64,000 nt of DNA from positions 1 to 64,000 of the forward strand of contig JACRBZ010000008.1 in NCBI GenBank assembly GCA_016219185.1, in the 5' to 3' direction. The translations under genes were made by a program, and so were the position numbers. Position 1 is the stretch's first letter; every line of letters begins with the position of its first letter. This document shows, piece by piece, positions 34,599 to 43,658 of the stretch. This DNA comes from Deltaproteobacteria bacterium (GTDB lineage: Bacteria > Desulfobacterota > Desulfobacteria > Desulfobacterales > Desulfatirhabdiaceae). The notes beneath the pieces were generated by a model. It did not search any database. It saw only the letters and a program-made list of their open reading frames with translations, and was not told the origin of the DNA.

Positions 34599-35817
34599 CT
34601 GCCCAATCTTTGATCAGAGAGAATTGGCCGTTTTCCAGCCGGGTGAAATAGACGCGATCCAGACCCTGATGATCGGTGGGACTAAAGGAGATATTGATAT
34701 CCAGCCCTGGCGTAAAATCATGGATGGATTCAATGGCCTGGATGAACCGGTCCCGGGTCAGATCGCTGCCGGCCCGCTGCAGTCCCTCCACCAGAACCCG
34801 GGCATTGATGAATCCCTCCAGGCCCACAAAGCTGGGCCGGTCTTCGGGGTAATAGCGCTTCAGGAGCGTCAGGTAGCCGGCCTCTCCGGTAAGAAGGGGA
34901 CTGGCGTCCTGCCGGTCCGGGTCCGGAGGCGGAACCACCTGGGACACGATCACCGTGAGGTTCTGGTAGCTTTCCAGCCTGCGGGCCAGTTCATCGGCCC
35001 CGACAAAGGAAACCAGATAAAAAACAGGGCGGAATCCCTTTTCATCGGACATCTTGATGAATGCGGCGCAAGGGTCATAAGTGCCGATCATCACCACGGC
35101 CTCGGCGCCCGAGCTGATGACTTTGGCCAGCCCTTCCTGCACATCCAGGGTGCCGCGGTTATATGAGCCGCTGGCAACCGGAACCAGTCCGAACTCTTTT
35201 AGGGCCAGCTCGGTACCGGTAAGGCCGTCGAATCCATAGGCATCGTACTGGTAAAAAATGGCGATTTTTTTGAGTCCCAGGTCGGTCACCAAGTGCTGGA
35301 CCGCCACCTTGGTTTCCTGATAATAGGAGGCCCGCACATTGATCAGCCAGCGATTGAACGGGTCTCTCAGGGCATTGGCGCCGGTGAACATTCCCAGAAG
35401 CGGAATCTGGGCTTCCTCGACAAGCGGAAGAATGCGGACCGTCGTGGGGGTCCCGACATAGCAGAAAAGGGCAAAAACCTGATCATCGATGATGAGGCGC
35501 TGGGTATTGGTCAGGCACATGAGCGGATCATAGCTGTCATCATGGGCAATGACCTCGATCGTTCGGCCGTGAACGCCGCCCTGTGAATTGACGTGATTCA
35601 GATAGCACATGGCACCTCTGAGGGTCTGGCTTCCCAGAAAACTGGCATGGCCTTTCAGTGCCAGGGAAGATCCGAGAAGGACCTTGGTGTCCGTCACGCC
35701 CTGGGTGCCGGTCTGCGGAACGAAAGGGTCCGTGGAAGCGCTGCAACCCGTAAGAAGCCAGAGCAGGCAACAAAGGCAGATCCGGAAAAAATCAGGCGGA
35801 GGTTCAGGAAGATTCAT
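34567..35817 (-). CDS. Branched-chain amino-acid-type periplasmic binding lipoprotein
   Basis: 416 aa. A signal with the lipobox LLTGC indicates a lipoprotein. The fold is the type I periplasmic binding protein (LivJ/Peripla_BP_6): KVLLGSSLALKGHASFLG, the substrate loop RGAMCYLNHVNSQGGVHG, IAIFYQYDAYGFDG and VVMIGTYDPCA are visible. No LIV permease or ATPase genes are nearby; the next gene is a kinase. This points to a sensory co-receptor rather than transport. It is the first gene of the operon behind the promoter at 35862. Confidence 0.85.
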   Translation of the reverse strand: MNLPEPPPDFFRICLCCLLWLLTGCSASTDPFVPQTGTQGVTDTKVLLGSSLALKGHASFLGSQTLRGAMCYLNHVNSQGGVHGRTIEVIAHDDSYDPLMCLTNTQRLIIDDQVFALFCYVGTPTTVRILPLVEEAQIPLLGMFTGANALRDPFNRWLINVRASYYQETKVAVQHLVTDLGLKKIAIFYQYDAYGFDGLTGTELALKEFGLVPVASGSYNRGTLDVQEGLAKVISSGAEAVVMIGTYDPCAAFIKMSDEKGFRPVFYLVSFVGADELARRLESYQNLTVIVSQVVPPPDPDRQDASPLLTGEAGYLTLLKRYYPEDRPSFVGLEGFINARVLVEGLQRAGSDLTRDRFIQAIESIHDFTPGLDINISFSPTDHQGLDRVYFTRLENGQFSLIKDWADVKSQHTASH

Positions 35818-35861
35818 TTTGGCCGCATCCGTCAGATAGGTACGTGTTTTTGGGTGAATCG

Positions 35862-35890
35862 AGTATATGAAGACCGCCCCGGTGTGTCAA
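35862..35890 (-). promoter_or_regulatory. Sigma70-type promoter of the seven-gene sensory/redox operon
   Basis: On the minus strand a perfect TTGACA (35885-35890) is separated by 17 bases from TATACT (35862-35867, five of six). The predicted start is near 35855, about 38 bases before the binding-lipoprotein ATG. It lies just after the stop of the NtrC-type gene. Confidence 0.72.
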
Positions 35891-35902
35891 GCGATTCCTT
35901 TT

Positions 35903-37297
35903 TCAACACTCATCGGTGTGAACAAGCCCGTATCGATCAATTTTTTCGTATAAGGTTTTTCTGGATATCCCCAGGCTTTGCGCGGTAAGGCTTTTGTTTC
36001 CACGGTGTTTTTCCAGGGTTTTTTGAATCAGTTCCGTCTCCATCCGACGCAGGGTGACGCCGCTGCCGGGAAGCCCCTGAATGAGCGACATGCCGGCATG
36101 CCGGTCGGGATGGCCCGATTCAGCCAGAATTTTAGACGGCAGGTCTTCCGCGGTAATGGATGTGCTTTTGGACAGGATCATGGCCCTGGCGACGCTGTTC
36201 TTCAGCTCCCGGACATTGCCCGGCCAGTTATAGTCGATAAGGATCTGCATGGCCTTTGGATCGACTTTTTGAACCGGTTTATTGTACTGCCTGGCAAACA
36301 CCCTGATGAAATGATCCACCAGCAGGCAGATGTCGTTTCGGCGTTCGCGTAGCGCCGGCACCCGGATGGGTACGACCTCTATCCTGTAGAGAAGATCGTT
36401 CAGAAATCGACCGGCCTTGATTTCCGCATGCAAGTCCAGGTTGGTGGCGGCGATGATCCGCACATCCACATTGCGGGATGTGGTGCCGCCCACCGGTTCA
36501 AAGGCCATTTCCTGTAAAAATCTTAAGAGTTTGCTCTGCAGGCCCAGGCTCATGTGCCCGATTTCATCGAGAAACAGGGTGCCCTGGTCGGCAAGCTCGA
36601 TCCGACCCTTGCGATCGGATATCGCACCTGTAAAAGCCCCCTTGACATAACCGAACATTTCGGCCTCCAGAAGACTTTCCGTAAGGGCCGCCGAGTTGAT
36701 GCAGACCATGGCGCCGCTGCTGCGGGGGCTTTCCTGATGAAGCGCTTTGGCCAGCAGTTCCTTGCCGGTACCGGTTTCACCGTAAATCAGGACCGATGCG
36801 TCCGTGGCGCCGACGGTGCGGACCATATCGAAAATCTGCTTCATTCGGGAATCGGCGCCGATAATGCCGTGAAAAGTATTTTCCGCGTTCACCTGCGCTT
36901 TAAGGGCCATCAGTTCCCGGGTCTGGGCATATTCCCGCACAGCCTTATCCAATACGATAATCAGCTCCTCATAGTCCAGCGGCTTGATCAGATAATGCGT
37001 CACGCCTTCCTTCAGGGCCTGCACGGCGGACTTGACCGTCCCATGGGCGGTCATGATCACAAAGGGGGGCGGATTCGGGGTGCTGCTCATGAGGCGGTAC
37101 AGCGCAAGACCGTCTTTACCGGGCAGTTTCATATCCGACAGCACCACCTCGATCCCATCGTTCTGATGGTAAATCTGCAATGCTTCCTCGGAACTGGTGG
37201 CCTGAAAAACCGTATAGCCTTCATCTTCCAGGATGGCACGAATGACTTTCAAGGTGCTGGTGCGATCATCCACGATCAATACCGTTTTAGTGCTCAC
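35903..37297 (-). CDS. NtrC-family sigma54-dependent response regulator
   Basis: 464 aa. A receiver (Asp55 in VVLSDMKLPGKDG), a central AAA+ domain with Walker A GETGTGKE (173-180), the sigma54-contacting GAFTGA (220-225) and LFLDEIGHM, and a C-terminal Fis-type helix-turn-helix (SLTAQSLGISRKTLYEKI). All features of an active enhancer-binding protein are present. It is 15 bp after the kinase gene at 37313. The best candidate target is the sigma54-type promoter at 40840 with two palindromic sites upstream; this link is inferred from proximity and architecture. Confidence 0.9.
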   Translation of the reverse strand: MSTKTVLIVDDRTSTLKVIRAILEDEGYTVFQATSSEEALQIYHQNDGIEVVLSDMKLPGKDGLALYRLMSSTPNPPPFVIMTAHGTVKSAVQALKEGVTHYLIKPLDYEELIIVLDKAVREYAQTRELMALKAQVNAENTFHGIIGADSRMKQIFDMVRTVGATDASVLIYGETGTGKELLAKALHQESPRSSGAMVCINSAALTESLLEAEMFGYVKGAFTGAISDRKGRIELADQGTLFLDEIGHMSLGLQSKLLRFLQEMAFEPVGGTTSRNVDVRIIAATNLDLHAEIKAGRFLNDLLYRIEVVPIRVPALRERRNDICLLVDHFIRVFARQYNKPVQKVDPKAMQILIDYNWPGNVRELKNSVARAMILSKSTSITAEDLPSKILAESGHPDRHAGMSLIQGLPGSGVTLRRMETELIQKTLEKHRGNKSLTAQSLGISRKTLYEKIDRYGLVHTDEC

Positions 37298-37312
37298 GAT
37301 CTGTTGCCTTCC

Positions 37313-39148
37313 TTAAATTAATTGCTCTGTTTTTATTGGAAGATCGATGACAACCATGGTTCCGTTTTCACAACCGGACGATATTGTCATTCGGCCCTGA
37401 TGGCTTTCCACGATGCCAAGGCTCAACGGAAGGCCAAGACCGGTTCCCGACTCTTTGGTACTGAAAAATGGATCGAATATATGCTGCGCGTTTGCTTCGG
37501 CTATCCCGATTCCGTTATCCCGGATCTCTATTCTCACCTGATCCGGCCGGCCCCCATTTTCCATGGCATCATGAAGATGAGTGGAAAAGGTGATATCTCC
37601 GCCGGAAGGCAGCGCGTCCATGGCATTGATCAGTACATTGATGAAGACCTGCTCCATCTGATTGGGATCCACGGACATCCGGGGCAGGCCGGGGTCCAGA
37701 TGATTGCACATCCGGATCCCCATTTCATCGGCCCGTTTTGCAAAGAGATTCTGGGTGGAGAGGAGCAACTGGTTTAAATCCGTGGGAACGGGCTTGGGTT
37801 GGGGCTGCCTGGCAAAATGCAGGAACTCGGTGACAAAAAAGCTCAAGCGGTCGATCTCTTCGGAAACCAGATGGGTATATTCTTCGATAAGCGGATCACC
37901 GGCACGGCGCCTTTGAATATGGACGATGGCCCCCTTCATGGCATTTAAAGGGTTTCTGATTTCGTGTGCAACCCCCGCGGAAAGCCTGCCCAGGGAGATC
38001 AGTTTTTCAGAGCGAACCAGTTCGTTTTGAATGCGGGCGATGTTTTTTACCATATGGTTGAAAGATCGCGTTAAATCGCCCAGTTCGTCCCGGGACCGGA
38101 GCGGGATCTCCTGGTTCAGATTTCCTTCGGCCATGCGGTTGGTCGCCGCCACCAGCTCACGAACCGGCCGAAGCAGGTAATAGGATAAAACACTTACGCC
38201 AACAACGGCAAAGATAAAGATGATGGCAGCCACTTCGATGACCCGCAACTTGATGGCAAGGGCCTCCTTACCCAATTCGTCCACGGGGATGGTGACGGCA
38301 AGGGACCAGCCCATGGCGGGAATGGGCGCAAATGCCGCAACCTTTTCCACATTGTCATGCACGTAGCTCTTCCAGGAACTGGCGCCGGTGATCATTTCCT
38401 GCACCAGTTCCTTTAAACTCGGTTCAAGATAGGAGTCGATATTCAATTGATACGGCGCATAATGCGGATGCGCCGTATTGCGGCCCTGACTGTCGACCAG
38501 AAAGGCATAGCCTTTTTCACCCATGCGGATGCCGCTGACCAACTGGATGATTTTTTCGTAGTCCAGATCGATGACGATCAATCCGCTGAACTCGCGCCAC
38601 CCGGAGTAGAACGGAATGGCCCAGTGCATGACATACCCGTTTCTGCGATGCGAAAAAAGGATGTCCGAGAAACAAATATTTCCCGGATGGGTTAACCTGG
38701 CCTTTTCAAAAAAACCGGAATCTTCTCTGGCGTCCTTGACGACGATGATGTCCGATGCGCACTGGCTGATCAATTCCTGACCCTGAGCATCCAAAAAACG
38801 GATCTGGTAATAAAAAGGCGATCTCAGCAGAAAATCCCTGAACAGGCCCTGAATGTTTTCATAATTGAATTCGGTTTCCGCGTTCAGCCGGAACGTTCTG
38901 GCAATGTGATAATCTTCAAGAAGCGGCAGACTGTTGATGGTCTCCAGATCAATGCGGCAATTGTAAAATATGTTTTTTATCTTGTCCGCCGATCCCTCAA
39001 CCTTGATCATCTGCTCATGGCGCACCAGCCGATTGACCCGTTCTTCCGCCGCCTCAATGGAAAAATACCCGAGGATGGCTATGGGCAGACACACCAGAGG
39101 AAGGATAAATATCAACAATTTCGAGAAAATGGAAAATCTGAATGTCAT
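37313..39148 (-). CDS. Cache-domain sensor histidine kinase
   Basis: 611 aa. TM1 (about 8-30), a large periplasmic dCache-like domain (about 31-290; GLIVIDLDYEKI, GEKGYAFLVDSQGRN), TM2, HAMP (PVRELVAATNRMAEGNLNQE), HisKA (AGVAHEIRNPLNAMKGA) and HATPase (INVLINAMDALPSGG, DNGIGIA, GTGLGLPLSLG). The kinase core is NtrB/AtoS-like, matching its NtrC-type partner. It diverges from a periplasmic binding protein gene at 39374, which may be its ligand-delivery partner. Confidence 0.88.
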   Translation of the reverse strand: MTFRFSIFSKLLIFILPLVCLPIAILGYFSIEAAEERVNRLVRHEQMIKVEGSADKIKNIFYNCRIDLETINSLPLLEDYHIARTFRLNAETEFNYENIQGLFRDFLLRSPFYYQIRFLDAQGQELISQCASDIIVVKDAREDSGFFEKARLTHPGNICFSDILFSHRRNGYVMHWAIPFYSGWREFSGLIVIDLDYEKIIQLVSGIRMGEKGYAFLVDSQGRNTAHPHYAPYQLNIDSYLEPSLKELVQEMITGASSWKSYVHDNVEKVAAFAPIPAMGWSLAVTIPVDELGKEALAIKLRVIEVAAIIFIFAVVGVSVLSYYLLRPVRELVAATNRMAEGNLNQEIPLRSRDELGDLTRSFNHMVKNIARIQNELVRSEKLISLGRLSAGVAHEIRNPLNAMKGAIVHIQRRRAGDPLIEEYTHLVSEEIDRLSFFVTEFLHFARQPQPKPVPTDLNQLLLSTQNLFAKRADEMGIRMCNHLDPGLPRMSVDPNQMEQVFINVLINAMDALPSGGDITFSTHLHDAMENGGRPDQVRIEIRDNGIGIAEANAQHIFDPFFSTKESGTGLGLPLSLGIVESHQGRMTISSGCENGTMVVIDLPIKTEQLI

Positions 39149-39373
39149 ATATCAAGAAAACGGCATCGCCCGGCAACCCGTTTTCACCCGTGGGGTATAC
39201 AGTGCGTAAGTTTATGATTGCATATGAAGCTGATGAATTGTATCTATTTGCCTTGTTTTAATCGTATAATAGAAAGCTGGCATTGCCCTGTCAATCGAAA
39301 AGACAGCAACGGGCACCGAGCCCGAATCCCCGGCTCCATGCTGATTCACCCATATTATAGACAGGTCGCTTAA

Positions 39374-40645
39374 ATGAAAACTGCCGCCATCCGTCTTTTC
39401 CTTTTTGGAATCGCTTTGGGCCTGATGCTTCCCGCTATCCGGGTTGATGCCGCGGACGAGGTGGTGATCGGGGCCGCGACATCCCGAACCACCATTGAAG
39501 GCGCTGAAAGCATGCGGGCGGCTGCCCTGGCGGTTGAAGAAATAAACCGCCAGGGGGGTGTCATGCTGAATCACCGCAAGATACCCATGCGTCTTGCCAC
39601 CATCGATCTGGAAGATGCCAAAGACAACAACCGGAAAATCGATAGCCTGCTGAAATTGGAACAGTTTATCCAGATTGAAAAATTGCATGCCATCGTGGTG
39701 GGTCCTTTTCGTTCCGAAGTTCTGCTTTCCGCGATGGACATCATTGCGCGCCACCGGGTGCCGCTGCTGGAAACCATTGCCATGACCCCTGCCATCGAAT
39801 CCATGGTGCTGAAGGATCCCCGGTACCGATACGTCTTTCGGACCGGACTCAACACCAAATACCTGGCCGATGCGCTGATCCACATCATGAAATATTTAAA
39901 CATCCGGTTTGGTTTTACCCGGGTGTACCTGCTGACCCAGGATATTGCCTGGGCGCGTTCAACCGTTGCCATCATGATTAAACTCTATTTTGACAGAATG
40001 GGCTGGCAGGTACTGGGCGCGGATCATTTTGCCTACGGAGAATCGGATTTTTCCGCGTCTCTGGAAAAAGCCAGGGAAAAAGGCGCCCAGGTGATTTTGC
40101 CGATTTTCGATATGCCACAAAGCGGAAATCTGGTCCAGCAGTGGAAAGAAATGGAAATTCCGGCCATGCTGTGCGGTTTTATTTCCCCCATGATCGGGCC
40201 CGGAGCGTGGCAGGCATTTAACGGTCAGATATCGGGAACATTGAATGTTGTTTTTGAGCTCGGCAATATCCCTTCGGACCGACACCCGCCGGCCAGCACG
40301 TTTTATCGTGCTTATTCGGACCGCTATGGCGGTGAAATAGAAGCCGGCCACGGACCCGCACCCTCATACGAAGCCGTATACCTGCTCAAAGAGGCCATCG
40401 AATCCGCATCTTCCCTGGACCCGGAACAACTCGTTGCCCGCCTGGAAGCATCGGACCGCAGAAGTTCCATGGGACGGCTGCGCTTTCATAAGGGGCACCA
40501 GATCATTTTCGGAACCAATCCCGAAACCGAAGCCGTGGTCTGCCTGATGCAGTGGACCCGGGACGGTAAACGGCGTATCGTCTATCCGCCTTCCATCGCC
40601 GATGGAGAGATCGAAGCTCCTTTTGTAACCCCTCCTCTCCGATAG
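39374..40645 (+). CDS. Periplasmic substrate-binding protein, LIV family
   Basis: 423 aa with a cleavable signal peptide (cleavage likely after IRVDA). The type I periplasmic binding fold is visible in VVIGAATSRTTIEGAESMRA, AVEEINRQGGV, VGPFRSEVLLSAMDI and GHGPAPSYEAVYLLKEAI. No transporter permease or ATPase gene is near. It is divergent from the Cache kinase and upstream of the sigma54 promoter, so a sensory role is likely. The 225-bp divergent region contains a TATAAT at 39265-39270 without a clear -35. Confidence 0.83.
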   Translation: MKTAAIRLFLFGIALGLMLPAIRVDAADEVVIGAATSRTTIEGAESMRAAALAVEEINRQGGVMLNHRKIPMRLATIDLEDAKDNNRKIDSLLKLEQFIQIEKLHAIVVGPFRSEVLLSAMDIIARHRVPLLETIAMTPAIESMVLKDPRYRYVFRTGLNTKYLADALIHIMKYLNIRFGFTRVYLLTQDIAWARSTVAIMIKLYFDRMGWQVLGADHFAYGESDFSASLEKAREKGAQVILPIFDMPQSGNLVQQWKEMEIPAMLCGFISPMIGPGAWQAFNGQISGTLNVVFELGNIPSDRHPPASTFYRAYSDRYGGEIEAGHGPAPSYEAVYLLKEAIESASSLDPEQLVARLEASDRRSSMGRLRFHKGHQIIFGTNPETEAVVCLMQWTRDGKRRIVYPPSIADGEIEAPFVTPPLR

Positions 40646-40656
40646 GCCCTACAAGA

Positions 40657-40673
40657 TGTTTCGTTTCGAAACA
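40657..40673 (+). promoter_or_regulatory. Distal enhancer-type palindrome (TGTTTC-N5-GAAACA)
   Basis: TGTTTCGTTTCGAAACA is a perfect palindromic half-site pair with five central bases. The identical outer hexamers recur at 40748-40764. It lies about 200 bp upstream of the predicted sigma54 start site, a typical position for NtrC-family activator sites. Confidence 0.6.
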
Positions 40674-40747
40674 CTTTCCTAATATCCCGAAATTCAAATC
40701 TATTTAACCTCGATTGTTATATTCTGATTAATAACTGAATCCAATTA

Positions 40748-40764
40748 TGTTTCTTAATGAAACA
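40748..40764 (+). promoter_or_regulatory. Proximal enhancer-type palindrome (TGTTTC-N5-GAAACA)
   Basis: TGTTTCTTAATGAAACA shares both hexamers with the site at 40657-40673 and is flanked by T and A, which extends the arms to eight bases. Centre-to-centre spacing of the two sites is 91 bp. It lies about 110 bp before the predicted sigma54 start site. Confidence 0.65.
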
Positions 40765-40839
40765 TATCCATCGCATACCATACCAGCCAATTATTTATAT
40801 TTTAAATATTTACAAACAGTTAAATAGAAAGAACCATAC

Positions 40840-40856
40840 CGGCACAACCGTTGCAG
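40840..40856 (+). promoter_or_regulatory. Sigma54 promoter
   Basis: CGGCACAACCGTTGCAG fits the -24/-12 consensus TGGCAC-N5-TTGC(A/T) with only the first base different. The invariant GG (40841-40842) and GC (40853-40854) have exactly ten bases between them. Predicted start is near 40866, 50 bases before the ligase ATG. Confidence 0.75.
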
Positions 40857-40915
40857 TTGCAATCTCCTGGATTGAATGGCCCCTATAACCTTTAAATCAG
40901 GAGGAACAGGAGAAG

Positions 40916-42472
40916 ATGAAGGATTTTTGTACGCTAAGGACGGTGATTGCGCGAAACTTGGAATACAACCCGGAAAAGACAGCCGTCATTGAAGGCCAGC
41001 GGCAGTACACCTTCCGTGAATTTGCAGACCGGACTCGCAGTATGGGCAATGCGTTATTGGGTCTAGGCCTGGAGAAAAGGGACCGGGTTGCGATTTTAAG
41101 CAAAAACAGCATCGAAAATGCCGAAACATATTTCAGCATTCCCAATGCTGGCCTCGTTTTGGTGATGCTCAATTTCAGGCTGGCGAGCCCCGAGATCCTG
41201 ACGGTGCTTAAAGATTCGCATGCTTCGGCGCTTATGGTAAATGAGGAGTATCTGGAGCAGATAGAGAGCCTTAAAGAGAACCTGACTTTCATAAAGCACT
41301 ATATCTTCATTGGCGATAAGGCCAGAACCCCGGACGGTTGGCACCACTACGAGACGATGATTGAAAAGGCGCCTTGCCATGTCCCCGCTATTCCAATAAC
41401 CGAAGATGATCTGGCAGTCCTGATGTATACCAGCGGTACGACCGGCGCGCCCAAGGGCTGCATGGGGACCCATGGCAATTTCTACCATGTGGGCAGAAGC
41501 CTTACCCTTGAAATGAAGATGGATCAAGATGACGTGGGGATTGTGGCATCGCCCCTTTTTCATGCTACCGGCGAAGTCGTGCTGATGAATGACATGTTCA
41601 GCGGCACGCCCTCGGTGATCATGAAAATGTGGGACACGGAAGAGTTCATGCGCCTGGTTGAGAAATACAAGGTCACAACGGGCATGATCGCAACCCCCAT
41701 GCTGCTTTTCCTCGTTCAAAACACAAATATTGACAAATACGACTTGAGCAGCCTGAAGAAGCTGTTTTTTGCCGGAGCGCCCGTAACCCCTGTTGTCTTT
41801 CAAAAAGCCATCGAAAAATTCGGCAATGTCTTTTTGCATCTTTTCGGCACCAGCGAGACCGTGGGTCAGGCAACCGTTCTAAGGATCGAAGATGTTACCC
41901 GGGCACTGGCAGAGGGGAAGACGGAAATCCTCTCATCTTGCGGCAGATCGTTTGCCGACATGCAAAGTGAGGTCGTGGATGAAAATGACAACCCCATCCC
42001 GCCCGGCAAAATCGGAGAGATCCGGGTCCGGGGGTTGGGTACGACCCTGGGCTACTGGAATAAAGATGAGGAAACCAGGCAGGTCTTCAGAAACGGGTGG
42101 TACTATCCGCTGGATTTGTGCAGCGTGGATGATCAAGGCTATATTTATGTCGTTGACCGGAAAAAGGACATGATCATAACGGGCGGCGAGAACGTGTATC
42201 CGGCCGAGGTGGAAAACGTTCTTTACAAACACCCTGCGGTCGGCCAGGTGGCGGTAATCGGCACCAAGGATGAAAAGTGGGGAGAAGCGGTTACGGCCCT
42301 TATTCTGAAAAAAAAGGATTCAAATACCACGGAAGAGGAAATCAGGTCTTTCTGCAAGAAAGAGATTGCCGGATACAAGGTGCCCAAAAAAGTCGTCTTC
42401 GTGGAATCCCTGCCCATGAGCGCAAGCGGCAAGCTGCTGAAATATAAACTTCGGGAGGAGTTTGTTGCATAA
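40916..42472 (+). CDS. AMP-dependent acyl-CoA synthetase under sigma54 control
   Basis: 518 aa, ANL family. P-loop VLMYTSGTTGAPKG, the LFGTSETVGQ motif, the hinge YPLDLCSVDDQGYIYVVDRKKDM and the C-terminal SASGKLLK with catalytic Lys are intact. Ser-x-x-x-Lys and lengths fit medium-chain or aromatic acyl-CoA ligases; substrate unknown. AGGAGAAG precedes the ATG. The gene is followed after 65 bp by a YaaH/SatP-type carboxylate transporter, so uptake and activation of one short-chain acid appear coupled. Expression is predicted to need sigma54 and an NtrC-type activator. Confidence 0.88.
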   Translation: MKDFCTLRTVIARNLEYNPEKTAVIEGQRQYTFREFADRTRSMGNALLGLGLEKRDRVAILSKNSIENAETYFSIPNAGLVLVMLNFRLASPEILTVLKDSHASALMVNEEYLEQIESLKENLTFIKHYIFIGDKARTPDGWHHYETMIEKAPCHVPAIPITEDDLAVLMYTSGTTGAPKGCMGTHGNFYHVGRSLTLEMKMDQDDVGIVASPLFHATGEVVLMNDMFSGTPSVIMKMWDTEEFMRLVEKYKVTTGMIATPMLLFLVQNTNIDKYDLSSLKKLFFAGAPVTPVVFQKAIEKFGNVFLHLFGTSETVGQATVLRIEDVTRALAEGKTEILSSCGRSFADMQSEVVDENDNPIPPGKIGEIRVRGLGTTLGYWNKDEETRQVFRNGWYYPLDLCSVDDQGYIYVVDRKKDMIITGGENVYPAEVENVLYKHPAVGQVAVIGTKDEKWGEAVTALILKKKDSNTTEEEIRSFCKKEIAGYKVPKKVVFVESLPMSASGKLLKYKLREEFVA

Positions 42473-42537
42473 GCCATTCAACCGTAATCATACCGACTTT
42501 TATTTAATCTCACCGTAACATTAAAAAGGAGAATTTC

Positions 42538-43137
42538 ATGTCCACTCAGGATCATCTTTTCGCAAATCCCCTTCCCGCCGGTCTGGGTGCCCTGGCAATG
42601 GCCTGCTTTGGTTTTTTTGCATTATTGTCGGGCAAGGTTACCCATGATGCAGCCCCGATATTGGCTGCATGGCTGATTGGCGGCTTTTTTGTCCAAATCG
42701 TTGTTGCCGTCATTGAATTCAGAGATAAAAACCTACCGGGCGCCAATGTATTCCTGGTGTTTTCCGCCATTTTCATGTTGACAGGGGCTTTGAGCGTCAG
42801 TGCGAAATACTTTCTCCATAAGGCTGGAATGCCTTTTGATGCCTCCATTGAAGGATGGTTGTGGCTGGCGATAACGCTATGGATCTGTATCGTGCTGCCG
42901 TGCTTTCTAAAGAGCCCGAAAATCCTTTTTATCCTTGGCTCTTTTCTTTGCGTTGCCCTGTTTTGCCTGATCTCCCTGGATTTCGGTGTTGTTGCCGGAA
43001 GAGCCATGATCGCCAAGACCGGGGCTTATTCCTTGTTAATCGCAGGAAGCCTTGCCATTTACCTTGCGGGTGCCATCTCGCTGAATACGCATTTCGGCAA
43101 GCAGGTTCTGCCCATAACGACTCCCTTCATAAAATAG
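42538..43137 (+). CDS. AceTr (GPR1/FUN34/YaaH, SatP-like) carboxylate transporter
   Basis: 199 aa with six hydrophobic segments. The signature NPLPAGLGALAMACFGFF corresponds to the NPxPLGL motif of the acetate transporter family, and the expected GGFFVQIVVAVIEFRDKN follows. Members move acetate, succinate or similar acids with protons. An AAAAAGGAG lies seven to eight bases before the ATG. It is likely in one operon with the acyl-CoA ligase at 40916. Confidence 0.85.
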   Translation: MSTQDHLFANPLPAGLGALAMACFGFFALLSGKVTHDAAPILAAWLIGGFFVQIVVAVIEFRDKNLPGANVFLVFSAIFMLTGALSVSAKYFLHKAGMPFDASIEGWLWLAITLWICIVLPCFLKSPKILFILGSFLCVALFCLISLDFGVVAGRAMIAKTGAYSLLIAGSLAIYLAGAISLNTHFGKQVLPITTPFIK

Positions 43138-43160
43138 GACGCGGGGACGTCCATTGGATT

Positions 43161-43191
43161 ATTGGTTGTGTGCCAGCGGCGCACAACCAAT
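43161..43191. terminator. Bidirectional terminator hairpin
   Basis: ATTGGTTGTGTGCC (43161-43174) pairs with GGCGCACAACCAAT (43178-43191), 14 bp with one mismatch and a 3-base loop. It lies between the convergent transporter and DUF3147 genes. T-rich sequence follows on the + strand only after about 15 bases. Confidence 0.65.
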
Positions 43192-43217
43192 GCCAAACGT
43201 ACCTAATTTCTTTTCTT

Positions 43218-43550
43218 TCATTTTAACAGCCACTGGTGCACAATAGCCGCCCCCAGCCACACGCCGAAACTTGAGATAAGAACAACGGGAAGTGAAAGGT
43301 GTTTTTTAAAACAGACCAAAGCCACGAGAAAGAAAAGGATGCTCGGCAACATCCCCCACAGCGCCCCTTTGGCAAAGTCCTGCATGGTTTGCGGATCACC
43401 TTTGTTCTCCAGATAAACCCACACCAGAACCAGTGCACCGGTAAGCGGCATAACGCCAATAAGGCCCGCGGCGGATGGCACTCTCTTCCCGATCTCCGTG
43501 GCAGCGACAATCACAATCAGGCTGATAATGATTTTGATCAGAATCTGCAT
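43218..43550 (-). CDS. DUF3147-type membrane protein
   Basis: 110 aa with four hydrophobic segments. The N-terminal pattern ISLIVIVAATEIGKRVPS, then LIGVMPLTGALVLVWVYLE and LPSILFFLVALVCFKK, matches DUF3147 as I know it. Function unknown. The start is the ATG at 43550 with AGAGAAG close by. A decayed copy of its 5' end and upstream region is found at 57737-57855. Confidence 0.75.
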   Translation of the reverse strand: MQILIKIIISLIVIVAATEIGKRVPSAAGLIGVMPLTGALVLVWVYLENKGDPQTMQDFAKGALWGMLPSILFFLVALVCFKKHLSLPVVLISSFGVWLGAAIVHQWLLK

Positions 43551-43658
43551 CTTCTCTTTCTGCGCAACACGAAAAGTACCGGCTAATCCGAACCGGGCAG
43601 CATCCTTCGGGTCGACAACGACCTGATCTCCCGGTCCGGTTGATGGATCTGTAAAGAC

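Noticed and set aside
39149..39373. Sigma54 promoter before the second binding protein gene
   Set aside because: CTGGCATTGCCC and GGGCACCGAGCCC were examined but lack the GG-N10-GC spacing.
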